Below, in pieces: positions 16,040 through 24,010 of a DNA stretch of 64,000 nt. The stretch is from the NCBI GenBank assembly GCA_020850325.1, contig JADZEW010000001.1, positions 248,001-312,000 of the forward strand, read 5' to 3'. Position numbers and translations under genes: made by a program. The number at the start of each line of letters is the position of its first letter. The stretch's first letter is position 1. The notes under the pieces were generated by a model. It did not search any database. It had not been told where the DNA came from and worked only from the letters and a program-made list of their open reading frames with translations. The stretch comes from Methanoregulaceae archaeon (lineage in GTDB: Bacteria; Armatimonadota; Fimbriimonadia; Fimbriimonadales; Fimbriimonadaceae).

Positions 16040-17931
16040 CGGGTTACGGCTGACTGCACCGCCGCCACGATCCCGGCCGCGTCGAGCCCGCAGTCCCTCC
16101 GGATGAGCGGTTGCGCGCCGTGCTCGATGAAAGCGTCGGGCAGGGCAACGATTTTCGTCGGCACGTCAACTCCGCGCTCCTCGAGTCCGTCGCGCACTTG
16201 CTGACCAAAGCCACCGGTGCGGACGTTCTCTTCGATCGTCACCAGCCGTCCTGTTCGACGCACGTCCGCCTCAATCGTCTCGAAGTCAATCGGCTTCACA
16301 AACCGGGCATTGATGACCGAGGCATCGACCCCGAGTTCGGCAAGCTGCCGCGCCGCCTCGAACGCCTCGCCGACCATGGAGCCCACCGCAACGAGCGTGA
16401 CATCCCGGCCCTGCCGGAGCACCTCCGCGCACCCAAACTGAATCGGCGTGCGCGACTCGGGTAATCGATCGTCCGATGAGCCTCGTGGATAGCGCACCGC
16501 TACCGGGCCGTCGTTCATGCTCAGCGTGAACCGCGCCATCTCGCGCAACTCGGTGGTATCCCGCGGGGCCATGACGACCAAGTGCGGAATGTGCGTCAGG
16601 TACGAGAGATCAAAGGCACCGTGATGGGTCGGGCCGTCATCACCGACCAGCCCGGCGCGGTCCAGGAAGAACCTCACCGGCAATCGCTGCAGCGCCACGT
16701 CATGAAGCACCTGGTCGTAAGCCCGCTGCAGGAACGACGAGTAGATCGCGCAGAACGGCTTGAGTCCTCCTGCCGCCATTCCCGCCGCCATCGTCACCGC
16801 ATGCGGCTCGGCGATTCCCGTGTCAAAGTACCGCTCGGGGTAGGTCTGGGCGAATTCGTTGAGTCCGGTGCCGTCGGGCATCGCCGCCGTAATTGCGACT
16901 ACCGCCGGATCGATGTCCGCGCACTCGCACATCGCCGCGCCGAATGCCTGCGTGTACGTCACCGGCCCCGCGGACTTGACCAGCTCGCACGCCTGATGGT
17001 CGAACGGCGTCACGCCGTGCCACTTTCGCGCATCCACTTCGGCAACTTCGTACCCCTTGCCCTTCACCGTGATCGCATGGACAAACACCGGGCCGCTGAG
17101 TTCGCGCACGGATGTGAACAGGTCCAGCAACGCGGGCAGGTCGTGCCCATCCACCGGGCCGATGTACTCCCAGCCGATCTCCTCAAAGATCGTTCCGGTC
17201 TCCTCGGGGGCCATGTAGTGGGTGATGCCATGCCGCAGTCCCGCAGCCACCCGGCTGATCGGATCCGGAAACTTCTCGACGACGCCCTTCGCGCGCTTGG
17301 CAAGATCTTGGAGCCACGGCCGGGCGCGAAGTCGTGCCAGATAGCTGTTCAAGGCACCCACGTTAGGGGCGATCGACATGCGGTTGTCGTTGAGCACGAC
17401 GGTCATCGTCGTGCCGAGATCGCCCGCGTGGTTGAGGGCCTCCCAACTCATGCCAGTCGCGATGCTCGCATCGCCGGCGATGGCCACAACCCGTTCGTCT
17501 CCGCCGACTCGGTCCCGGGCGAGGGCAAACCCCATCGCGGCCGAGACCGCGGTACCCGCATGGCCCGCGCCGAACACGTCCAGTTCATGCTCTTCCCGCT
17601 TCAGGAAGCCGCTCATGCCCTGGTACTTGCGCAGCGTGGGAAATCGCTCGAGCCGACCGGTAAGCAGCTTGTGCGGATACGCCTGGTGGCCCGTATCCCA
17701 CACCACCTTGTCAGGCGGGATCGAGTGCGTGGCATACAGCGCGACCGTCAGTTCGACGGTGCCGAGGTTCGAGCTGAAGTGCCCTCCCGTCTGGCTGACC
17801 AGTTCGACGATTGCGCGGCGGATCTCGTTCGCAACCTCTTGGAGTTGCTTCGGCGTGAGCCCGTGCAAGTCCGTGGGCGACTCTATCCCGTGGAGTAGCG
17901 GGAACTGTGCGGCGAAGTCCATCTCACCCAT
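16036..17931 (-). CDS. dxs: 1-deoxy-D-xylulose-5-phosphate synthase
   Basis: This TPP enzyme joins pyruvate and glyceraldehyde 3-phosphate, the first step of the MEP isoprenoid pathway. The protein has 631 residues, the normal length. It shows WDTGHQAYPHKLLTGR near residue 78, the GDASIATGMSWEALNHAG and LNDNRMSIAPNVG segments of the TPP site near 150-190, and EPHAVTMAAGMA with the catalytic Glu near 373. DRAGLVGDDGPTHHGAFD near 425 and the C-terminal transketolase domain follow. The stop codon overlaps that of the regulator gene through a shared CTAG. TAGAAT 6 nt before ATG 17931 points to a leaderless transcript. Confidence 0.96.
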   Translation of the reverse strand: MGEMDFAAQFPLLHGIESPTDLHGLTPKQLQEVANEIRRAIVELVSQTGGHFSSNLGTVELTVALYATHSIPPDKVVWDTGHQAYPHKLLTGRLERFPTLRKYQGMSGFLKREEHELDVFGAGHAGTAVSAAMGFALARDRVGGDERVVAIAGDASIATGMSWEALNHAGDLGTTMTVVLNDNRMSIAPNVGALNSYLARLRARPWLQDLAKRAKGVVEKFPDPISRVAAGLRHGITHYMAPEETGTIFEEIGWEYIGPVDGHDLPALLDLFTSVRELSGPVFVHAITVKGKGYEVAEVDARKWHGVTPFDHQACELVKSAGPVTYTQAFGAAMCECADIDPAVVAITAAMPDGTGLNEFAQTYPERYFDTGIAEPHAVTMAAGMAAGGLKPFCAIYSSFLQRAYDQVLHDVALQRLPVRFFLDRAGLVGDDGPTHHGAFDLSYLTHIPHLVVMAPRDTTELREMARFTLSMNDGPVAVRYPRGSSDDRLPESRTPIQFGCAEVLRQGRDVTLVAVGSMVGEAFEAARQLAELGVDASVINARFVKPIDFETIEADVRRTGRLVTIEENVRTGGFGQQVRDGLEERGVDVPTKIVALPDAFIEHGAQPLIRRDCGLDAAGIVAAVQSAVTR

Positions 17932-17937
17932 TGCGCC

Positions 17938-17943
17938 ATTCTA
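17938..17943 (-). promoter_or_regulatory. -10 element TAGAAT of dxs
   Basis: TAGAAT on the minus strand, 6 nt before the dxs ATG; no Shine-Dalgarno sequence. Confidence 0.55.
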
Positions 17944-18065
17944 CGCCTTTCCGCGCGACGGGGTGGCGCGGTGGGTCGGATTGCCTGGCATGAAGCAGAG
18001 GGCTCGGATGTGCTCGGGTGGCACGGGTTGCCCGGAATGCTCGGCTAGCTCCTGTCCGAGCCAAC

Positions 18066-18105
18066 CTCAAACAGAACGGCCCCCTCGCCAGAGCGAGAGG
18101 GCCGT
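18066..18105 (-). terminator. Rho-independent terminator of hppA
   Basis: A 13-bp stem with one mismatch (18076-18088 with 18093-18105) followed on the minus strand by TCTGTTT. It lies about 20 nt past the hppA stop. Confidence 0.8.
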
Positions 18106-18125
18106 GTTCAGCGTGAGGCGTTGGC

Positions 18126-21100
18126 CTACGCCTCGGGATCGTCGTCGACCGTGATGCGCTTCTTAGACTCCGTTGTCGGAGCCGCCACTTGACCCGGGGC
18201 GTTCCCCGCCGCGAGGGCTTCCGCCGCCGCTTCGGCCATCGCCGAGCTCATCGAACCGCGCTTCGACCACCAGATCGAGAACGCGAGAGCAACCACACAG
18301 ACGCCGGTGATGATGCCGTTCGTCATATCCGACCGGACTTGGATCACGAACGGAGCCAGCAAGAGCGCCACCAGGTTCATAACCTTGATGAGCGGGTTCA
18401 TTGCCGGACCAGCCGTATCCTTGAACGGATCGCCGACCGTGTCGCAGACGACACCGGCCTTATGAGCTTCGCTACCCTTACCGCCGTAAAGGCCGTCTTC
18501 GATCAGCTTCTTGGCGTTGTCCCACATGCCGCCAGAGTTGGCGAGAAGGACGGCCATCAGCTGGCCGCTGACAATGGCGCCGGCGAGGAAACCACCCAGC
18601 GCCTGAGCGCCAGCGAGGTTGTAGCCGCCGACCGACGGAGCGCCGATCGAGAAGCCGAAGGCAACCGCCATCGGCAGCGCGATCGCGAGGATCGCCGGGC
18701 CGAGGAGTTCCTTCTGGGCCGCCGCCGTGACGATGGCGACACAGTTCGCATAGTTCGGCTTGCTCGTTCCGGCCATGATGCCCGGATCGTTGCGGAACTG
18801 GCGGCGAACCTCGTTGATCAGCTGGAAGGCCGCACGGCCGACCGCGTTGATCGTGGAGGAAGCGAACAGATACGGAGCGGCGGCACCGATGAGCAGACCC
18901 AAGAAGATCTGCGGGATGTCGAGCCGCATACCGATATCGGCGAGCTTAGCTTCTTCGACGAACGAGTGGAACAAGGCAACCGCCGCGACGACCGCGGTTG
19001 CGATCGCGAAGCCCTTGGTAAGCGCCTTGGTCGTGTTGCCGGCGGCGTCGAGCCGCTGGACGGCCTTGGATCCGCTCGGGCTGTCGTGGCCGGCACCCGA
19101 CATCTCGAAGACGCCTTGGGCGTTATCCGAGATCGGGCCGAACGTGTCCATCGCGAGGATGAAGCCAGTCGTCGTCAAGAGACCCAGACCCACGAGCGCA
19201 ATGCCGTAGAAGCTGAGCAGCAGGGTGCCGTAATCCCCGGGGCTGAAGATAATCAGCGGGAAGATGAGGGCAACGACGATCGAAAGCACGGAGAACACAC
19301 TCGACTCACACGCCAGAGCAAAGCCCTGGATGATCATCGGCGCGGGGCCCGCGTTCGAGACGCCCGCAATCTCCTTGACCGGACCCTTGTGGGTGCTGAC
19401 GTAGTAGTCGGTGAGAATCTCGATGAAGAAGGCCATCAAGATGCCGAAGATGATACACGCGGCAAAAGTCCACCACGGAACCGACGTCTGAACGAGTTGG
19501 CCGACCGTGAAGGTAACCGGATTCGGCTGCGGCATGTTGCGCGCCTCTTCCAGAACCTTCTGCGCCTCGGCGTTCTTCGCCTCCTGTGCCGCGTCCTTCA
19601 ACGTCGTCGCTTCTTGCGCGAGCTTCTGATACTCGTCGAACTTCAGGCGAACTTCGTCGCGGATCGTCTTCAGCTTGTCGGTAGGCAAGTTGAAGACCTG
19701 ATCGCCCGCCATCTGGCGCTGAAGGCTCAGCAGGATGTCGTTTTCCGGTACATCGAGACCGATCGCGACGTTTCCGCCGCCATCGACGAAGAACTGCGGC
19801 GAGGCGCCGTTCTCGTCGCCGACGATCTTCTGCGACTGGGCAGCGAGACCTTCCTTGAACTTAGCTGCATCGTCGGTGAGGACGTAAGCAGTCTTCTCCT
19901 TAGGAGCCTCGGTGCTTCCCGGCGCAGGCACGCCCGGCTCGGTGACCTTGAAGACGCGGACGCTCTGGTACGCCTCGGCGGCAGTCAGGTACTGCGGCTC
20001 GCCTCCGGTCGTGGAGTTCTTAACCACCGTGAGGTTCTTGAGCTGCTCAGAGTCCAGAGAGACCGGCTTGAAGCCGCTGAGCGGCTTGATTCGATCGATC
20101 TGATCGGGCGGAGCCATAATCGCCGCGCTGATCAGATTCTCGAGGTTGTCGGGGGGCAGGTTGAGCGCCTTGAGACCCGAGTGATCCTTGATGTCGGCCA
20201 CGCGGATTTCCCACTCAGCCTTGCCGGACTCCTTCGCGATCTGATCGCGAACCGCCTTGATGCCTTCGATCTTGCTCTTGGCAATCTCGAGGTCCGAGCG
20301 GATCATGCGCGTAGCGATGAGGCTCTTGCCGTCGCCGCCCATCATGACGTAGGCCAGCGCAACGGTGCCGATCGCGGCGATACCCGCGGAGAGCCAGAAG
20401 CCCTTGCGGATCGCGGTCAGCGGATCGCTGTCGATATCGTCGCTGCCCTTGACCGAGTAGATGCCGAAGATGGACGCGATGATTCCCACGCCGCGCGCCA
20501 TCAAAGCGAACAGGATGAGTTTCATCCACGTGGCCTGGTCGAAGATCGATGCCGTTGCTGCACCGAGAACAATCGCGGCGACCAGCGTGACTTCGTAAGA
20601 CTCAAAGATGTCGGCGGCCATACCGGCACAGTCGCCGACGTTGTCGCCCACGTTGTCGGCGATCGTGGCCGGGTTGCGGGGGTCATCCTCAGGAATGCCC
20701 GCCTCGACCTTACCAACGAGGTCGGCACCGACGTCAGCGGCCTTGGTGAAGATGCCGCCGCCGACACGCATGAAAAGCGCGGCAAGCGAACCACCAAAGC
20801 CAAAACCGATCAGCAGCTTCATCGCGTCGCCGCCACCGGCGAGCAGGATGATCGTCGCGCCGAGCAGACCCATACCGACCGTGATGAGGCCCGCAACGGA
20901 GCCCGACCGGAAGGCGATCTCAAGCGTGGCCTTGTAGCTCGAAAGCGCGGCGTGAGCCGTGCGCATGTTGCCGCGAACGGCCATATCCATGCCCACGTAA
21001 CCGGCGATGTACGAGGCGGCAACGCCCGCTACAAAGCTGAGCGCAGTAAAGACCGCGGTCATCGTGCCGTACGAGTTCATGTACAGGACGACCAGAAGGG

Positions 21101-21428
21101 CCGAGATCAGAAGCACGAACCAGATCATCGTAGCGACCTGGCGCTTCAGATAGGCGATAGCGCCTTCGTGAATCGCGCCGCCGACTTCCTGCATTTTCTC
21201 GCTGCCCGGCGACTTCGCAAGCACTTGGCCGCGGATAATGAAACCGACCGCGAGCGCAATGAAGCCGAGCACCAACGAGATGTACAAGAACATCTTGTCG
21301 GACTGCGAGAACTCGAGGACGATGTTGGCTTCTCCCCCGGCCGCCATTGAGAAAGCGGGAACCAGAGTGAGTAGTAAGGCAAGAATCGCGGACTGCCACC
21401 TCCGCGTTGCCAAGTCTGTCAACCTCAT
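18126..21428 (-). CDS. hppA: Membrane-bound proton-pumping pyrophosphatase with a large extracytoplasmic insertion
   Basis: Couples pyrophosphate hydrolysis to ion pumping. The start chosen is ATG 21428, which begins a membrane or signal segment; an in-frame ATG at 21542 lies upstream. 1100 residues against the usual 650-800. The catalytic region is intact: DVGADLVGKVEAG, EDDPRNPATIADNVGDNVGD near 233-275, and a late DTVGDPFKDTAGPAMNP block. GNTTKALTKGFAI near residue 797 has Lys where K-dependent enzymes have Ala, so this is predicted K-independent and proton-pumping. About 285 extra residues, roughly 365-650, sit between two membrane helices. They are soluble, rich in Lys/Glu/Asp, and end in a coiled-coil-like helix (TLKDAAQEAKNAEAQKVLEEAR). 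Confidence 0.93.
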   Translation of the reverse strand: MRLTDLATRRWQSAILALLLTLVPAFSMAAGGEANIVLEFSQSDKMFLYISLVLGFIALAVGFIIRGQVLAKSPGSEKMQEVGGAIHEGAIAYLKRQVATMIWFVLLISALLVVLYMNSYGTMTAVFTALSFVAGVAASYIAGYVGMDMAVRGNMRTAHAALSSYKATLEIAFRSGSVAGLITVGMGLLGATIILLAGGGDAMKLLIGFGFGGSLAALFMRVGGGIFTKAADVGADLVGKVEAGIPEDDPRNPATIADNVGDNVGDCAGMAADIFESYEVTLVAAIVLGAATASIFDQATWMKLILFALMARGVGIIASIFGIYSVKGSDDIDSDPLTAIRKGFWLSAGIAAIGTVALAYVMMGGDGKSLIATRMIRSDLEIAKSKIEGIKAVRDQIAKESGKAEWEIRVADIKDHSGLKALNLPPDNLENLISAAIMAPPDQIDRIKPLSGFKPVSLDSEQLKNLTVVKNSTTGGEPQYLTAAEAYQSVRVFKVTEPGVPAPGSTEAPKEKTAYVLTDDAAKFKEGLAAQSQKIVGDENGASPQFFVDGGGNVAIGLDVPENDILLSLQRQMAGDQVFNLPTDKLKTIRDEVRLKFDEYQKLAQEATTLKDAAQEAKNAEAQKVLEEARNMPQPNPVTFTVGQLVQTSVPWWTFAACIIFGILMAFFIEILTDYYVSTHKGPVKEIAGVSNAGPAPMIIQGFALACESSVFSVLSIVVALIFPLIIFSPGDYGTLLLSFYGIALVGLGLLTTTGFILAMDTFGPISDNAQGVFEMSGAGHDSPSGSKAVQRLDAAGNTTKALTKGFAIATAVVAAVALFHSFVEEAKLADIGMRLDIPQIFLGLLIGAAAPYLFASSTINAVGRAAFQLINEVRRQFRNDPGIMAGTSKPNYANCVAIVTAAAQKELLGPAILAIALPMAVAFGFSIGAPSVGGYNLAGAQALGGFLAGAIVSGQLMAVLLANSGGMWDNAKKLIEDGLYGGKGSEAHKAGVVCDTVGDPFKDTAGPAMNPLIKVMNLVALLLAPFVIQVRSDMTNGIITGVCVVALAFSIWWSKRGSMSSAMAEAAAEALAAGNAPGQVAAPTTESKKRITVDDDPEA

Positions 21429-21600
21429 TTTTTGCAAACAACCCCCGTTTGCACGCTTCCATGCCAGATGCACTTGGCCGTGAGTGGTCCGGCTAGGATA
21501 CCCGGTCGAAGGAAGATGAAGGAAAGTTTGCACCGACGTCATTGCACGAAAGCCAGCGCGTGGGGTAACGAGAATCCTGCGTCTAACTTGCCTCGTCAGC

Positions 21601-21606
21601 TACAAT
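21601..21606 (+). promoter_or_regulatory. Putative -10 element TACAAT of infA
   Basis: TACAAT 18 nt before the infA ATG. The start codon is served by AGGAAGCAGGAAA just downstream, so this gene keeps a leader with a Shine-Dalgarno sequence. Confidence 0.4.
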
Positions 21607-21624
21607 AAGGAAGCAGGAAACCGC

Positions 21625-21879
21625 ATGGCTCGAAGACCAATCAAGAAGAAAACCCCAGGTGACGAAAAAGAACGCGGCATCGAACTCGATGGCGTCGTTC
21701 TGGAGAATTTGCCCAGTGCCAAGTTCCGAGTGCAGATCGAAGACGGTGTCGAGATCTTGGCCCACGTATCAGGCAAAATGCGAATGCACTACATCCGAAT
21801 TCTCCCTGGGGATCGGGTCCGCGTCGAGATGAGCCCGTATGATCTCACCAAGGGCCGCATCGTGTACCGATTTAAGTAA
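21625..21879 (+). CDS. infA: Translation initiation factor IF-1
   Basis: IF-1 binds the ribosomal A site during initiation. The protein has 84 residues, about 12 longer than usual through a basic N-terminal extension ([15 protein letters not shown]). The S1/OB-fold core follows: [64 protein letters not shown]. It is normally beside ribosomal-protein genes. Here it heads a def-fmt unit with only 3 nt between infA and def, which links initiation with N-formyl-methionine metabolism. Confidence 0.95.
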   Translation: MARRPIKKKTPGDEKERGIELDGVVLENLPSAKFRVQIEDGVEILAHVSGKMRMHYIRILPGDRVRVEMSPYDLTKGRIVYRFK

Positions 21880-21882
21880 TCC

Positions 21883-22419
21883 ATGCAGATCGTCGTTCCG
21901 GAGGAGTTCAAGCCCCTGTGGATCCACGATGCGGATCATCCCATCGTCAAGCTCCCGCACCCCGCGCTGAGGCGCGTCGCCCAGCCAGTGGTGAAGGTCA
22001 CGAAGAAGACTCAGCTGCTCGTCGACGACATGTTGCGGATCATGCGTCGGGCCAATGGTGTTGGCCTTGCCGCTCCGCAGCTGGGTATCGACCAAAGGGT
22101 CATTGTCATTGCGCCGATGGATTACCGCCCGATGGCGCTGATCAACCCCGTCATCACCAAGATGGAAGGCGAGGTTCTGGGCACGGAAGGTTGCCTCAGT
22201 CTGCCCGGGCTCTATGGCACCGTCAAGCGTGCCAAGTACGTTGAAGTCGACTGCCTCGATCGCCGGGGGCGAGAGATCACGATTGAGTTGGAAGGCATGC
22301 CCGCGCGTGTCCTTCAGCACGAGGTCGACCACTTGGACGGCGTTCTGTTCATCGATAAGGTCGATGTTGCGACGCTGCACTGGGCGCAACCTGGCGAACA
22401 AGACGCCGACGCGGAATGA
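21883..22419 (+). CDS. def: Peptide deformylase
   Basis: Removes the formyl group from nascent protein N-termini. The 178-residue protein contains all three family motifs in order: GVGLAAPQLG near residue 59, EGCLSLP near 103, and the metal site HEVDHLDG near 146. The Cys of motif 2 and the two His of motif 3 bind the metal. It starts 4 nt after infA and its stop overlaps the start of fmt in ATGA. Confidence 0.95.
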   Translation: MQIVVPEEFKPLWIHDADHPIVKLPHPALRRVAQPVVKVTKKTQLLVDDMLRIMRRANGVGLAAPQLGIDQRVIVIAPMDYRPMALINPVITKMEGEVLGTEGCLSLPGLYGTVKRAKYVEVDCLDRRGREITIELEGMPARVLQHEVDHLDGVLFIDKVDVATLHWAQPGEQDADAE

Positions 22420-23324
22420 GGCTGGTCTACTTCGGCACGGCTTCCTTCGCCGTCCCCGCCCTTCGGGTTTTGGCCGACCACGTGGTCTTGGCCGTAAGCC
22501 AACCCGATCGCCCTTCCGGGCGCGGAATGCGTATGCATCCCTCGCCCGTCAAACAGGCTGCACTTGAGTTAGGAGTACCCTGCGAGACGCCCGAGCGCTC
22601 GCGTGCTCCGGAGTTCATCGAGACCCTGCGTGGGTTCGAGGCGGACGCTCTGGTCGTCGCGGCTTACGGGCAGATTCTGAGTCTGGACGTTCTGACCTCG
22701 GCGAAGCGCGGCGGCATCAACTTGCACGGATCGATCCTGCCCGCGTATCGGGGAGCGGCCCCGATCCAACGATGCCTAATCAACGGCGACGCCGAGACCG
22801 GGGTCACGCTGATGCAGATGGATCGCGGCATGGACACGGGCGACATGATCGACATCGTGCGGACGGCAATCGACCCCGACGAGACCTACGGCGAACTGCA
22901 GGAACGGCTCGCGATCTTCGCCGCCGATCTCGCCCGCGATTGGATGCCACGCATCGTCGCCGGGGACTACCCACGCACCCCGCAGGATTCCGCCCTCGCG
23001 ACCATGGCTCCTAAGCTCGAGCGCATTGAGGGACAGTTGCGCACCGCCATGCCCGCTGCCGAGGCTTACAACCGCTTCCGTGGCGTTACGCCTTCGCCCG
23101 GCGCATTCTTCGAGTCCGACTATGGTCGGGTTAAGATCGTAGCCGCGAGAATCGGTGTCCGAGAGGGTGTCCCCGGTGCCTACCTGGGTGGCGACGAACT
23201 CGCCTTTGCAGGGGGCAGCCTACGCTTGGCCGAGGTGCAACCCGAAGGGCGCGGGCGGATGTCGCTCAGTGCGCTAGCTAACGGGCTCCGGTTACGCCCC
23301 GGGGATGCGCTGGTATCCTCCTAG
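22416..23324 (+). CDS. fmt: Methionyl-tRNA formyltransferase
   Basis: Formylates Met-tRNA for initiation, using 10-formyl-THF. The protein has 302 residues, the usual size. The N-terminal Rossmann domain has MRLVYFGTASFAVPALRVL, the catalytic region INLHGSILPAYRGAAPIQRCLINGDAETGVTLMQMDRGMDTGDM (Asn, His and Asp present), and a C-terminal OB-like domain (YNRFRGVTPSPGAFF). It overlaps def by 4 nt, so translation is coupled. Confidence 0.95.
   Translation: MRLVYFGTASFAVPALRVLADHVVLAVSQPDRPSGRGMRMHPSPVKQAALELGVPCETPERSRAPEFIETLRGFEADALVVAAYGQILSLDVLTSAKRGGINLHGSILPAYRGAAPIQRCLINGDAETGVTLMQMDRGMDTGDMIDIVRTAIDPDETYGELQERLAIFAADLARDWMPRIVAGDYPRTPQDSALATMAPKLERIEGQLRTAMPAAEAYNRFRGVTPSPGAFFESDYGRVKIVAARIGVREGVPGAYLGGDELAFAGGSLRLAEVQPEGRGRMSLSALANGLRLRPGDALVSS
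23314..23319 (+). promoter_or_regulatory. Putative -10 element TATCCT of gpmA inside fmt
   Basis: TATCCT ends 8 nt before the gpmA ATG and lies in the last codons of fmt. It could give gpmA its own leaderless transcript. Confidence 0.3.
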
Positions 23325-23327
23325 GCG

Positions 23328-23930
23328 ATGCCAACGCTCGTCTTGATCCGTCACGGCCAATCGATCTGGAACCTGCAGAACCGCTTCACGGGCTGGGTCG
23401 ATGTTCCGCTCTCCGAGCAAGGCGAGGCCGAGGCGCGGCGCGCCGGCGAACTCATCCAAGGACTTCACTTCGATGTGGCCTACACGAGCGCACTTCGCCG
23501 AGCCCAGCACACCCTGGATATCATCCTTGAGACGCGCGGTACCCCGTTGCCAGTCATCCGCGACGCCGCCCTCAACGAGCGCATGTATGGCGACCTTCAA
23601 GGTCTGGACAAGGCCGACACCGTCGCTCGACACGGCGAGGCTCAGGTGCACATCTGGCGGCGTAGCTTCGATATCGCCCCCCCGAATGGCGAATCGCTGA
23701 AGGACACCGCCGCGCGGACCCTACCCTTCTTTGATCGCTGCATCATGGGCGACATCCGCAAGGGCCGCAATGTGCTCGTGGTCGCTCACGGCAACTCGAA
23801 TCGCTCGATTGTGATGGAGTTGGACAAGCTCGATGGCGAGGCGATCATGAAGGTCGAGCTCCCGACCGGACAACCGCTGGTGTACGAGTTGACGGTTGCT
23901 GGCGACGTCGTGTCTAAGCGAACACTTTAG
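23328..23930 (+). CDS. gpmA: 2,3-bisphosphoglycerate-dependent phosphoglycerate mutase
   Basis: Interconverts 3- and 2-phosphoglycerate in glycolysis. The 200-residue protein has the phosphohistidine loop LIRHGQSIWN near residue 6, NRFTGWVDVPLSEQG, TSALRRAQHTLDII and the ERMYGDLQGLDK signature near 84. PPNGESLKDT and the second catalytic His in VVAHGNSNRSIV complete the site. It is slightly shorter than the 228-250 residue dPGM norm at the C-terminus. It begins 3 nt after fmt, so it is part of the same transcription unit or has its own internal promoter. Confidence 0.9.
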   Translation: MPTLVLIRHGQSIWNLQNRFTGWVDVPLSEQGEAEARRAGELIQGLHFDVAYTSALRRAQHTLDIILETRGTPLPVIRDAALNERMYGDLQGLDKADTVARHGEAQVHIWRRSFDIAPPNGESLKDTAARTLPFFDRCIMGDIRKGRNVLVVAHGNSNRSIVMELDKLDGEAIMKVELPTGQPLVYELTVAGDVVSKRTL

Positions 23931-23961
23931 CGACGCGGGTTCTCTTCGCCGGAAAATGAAC

Positions 23962-23967
23962 TACCAT
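23962..23967 (+). promoter_or_regulatory. Putative -10 element TACCAT
   Basis: TACCAT ends 7 nt before ATG 23975, the start of a short leader ORF, at the leaderless spacing used elsewhere in this window. Confidence 0.35.
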
Positions 23968-23974
23968 AGAGCCG

Positions 23975-24010
23975 ATGGCGCACCACTGGCGCCGGCAGGG
24001 GGGCCGATGA
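23975..24010 (+). CDS. Possible 11-residue leader peptide
   Basis: An ORF of 11 codons (MAHHWRRQGGR) whose TGA overlaps the ATG of the next gene as ATGA. Its ATG lies at leaderless spacing from TACCAT, and the next gene's Shine-Dalgarno AGGGGGG is inside it. Leader translation could open or tune the downstream start. Could also be chance. Confidence 0.3.
   Translation: MAHHWRRQGGR

Noticed and set aside
16582-17898. A 438-codon plus-strand frame opposite dxs
   Set aside because: Antisense shadow of a strongly conserved enzyme; Arg/His-rich with no motif.
18189-21350. A 1053-codon open frame on the plus strand opposite hppA
   Set aside because: It is fully antisense to a clear hppA gene, is Arg/Asp/Glu-rich with no recognisable motif, and is typical of GC-rich third-position shadowing.
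21429-21542. A 38-residue N-terminal extension of HppA
   Set aside because: It precedes the signal or first membrane segment and lacks coding character; ATG 21428 fits the family better.
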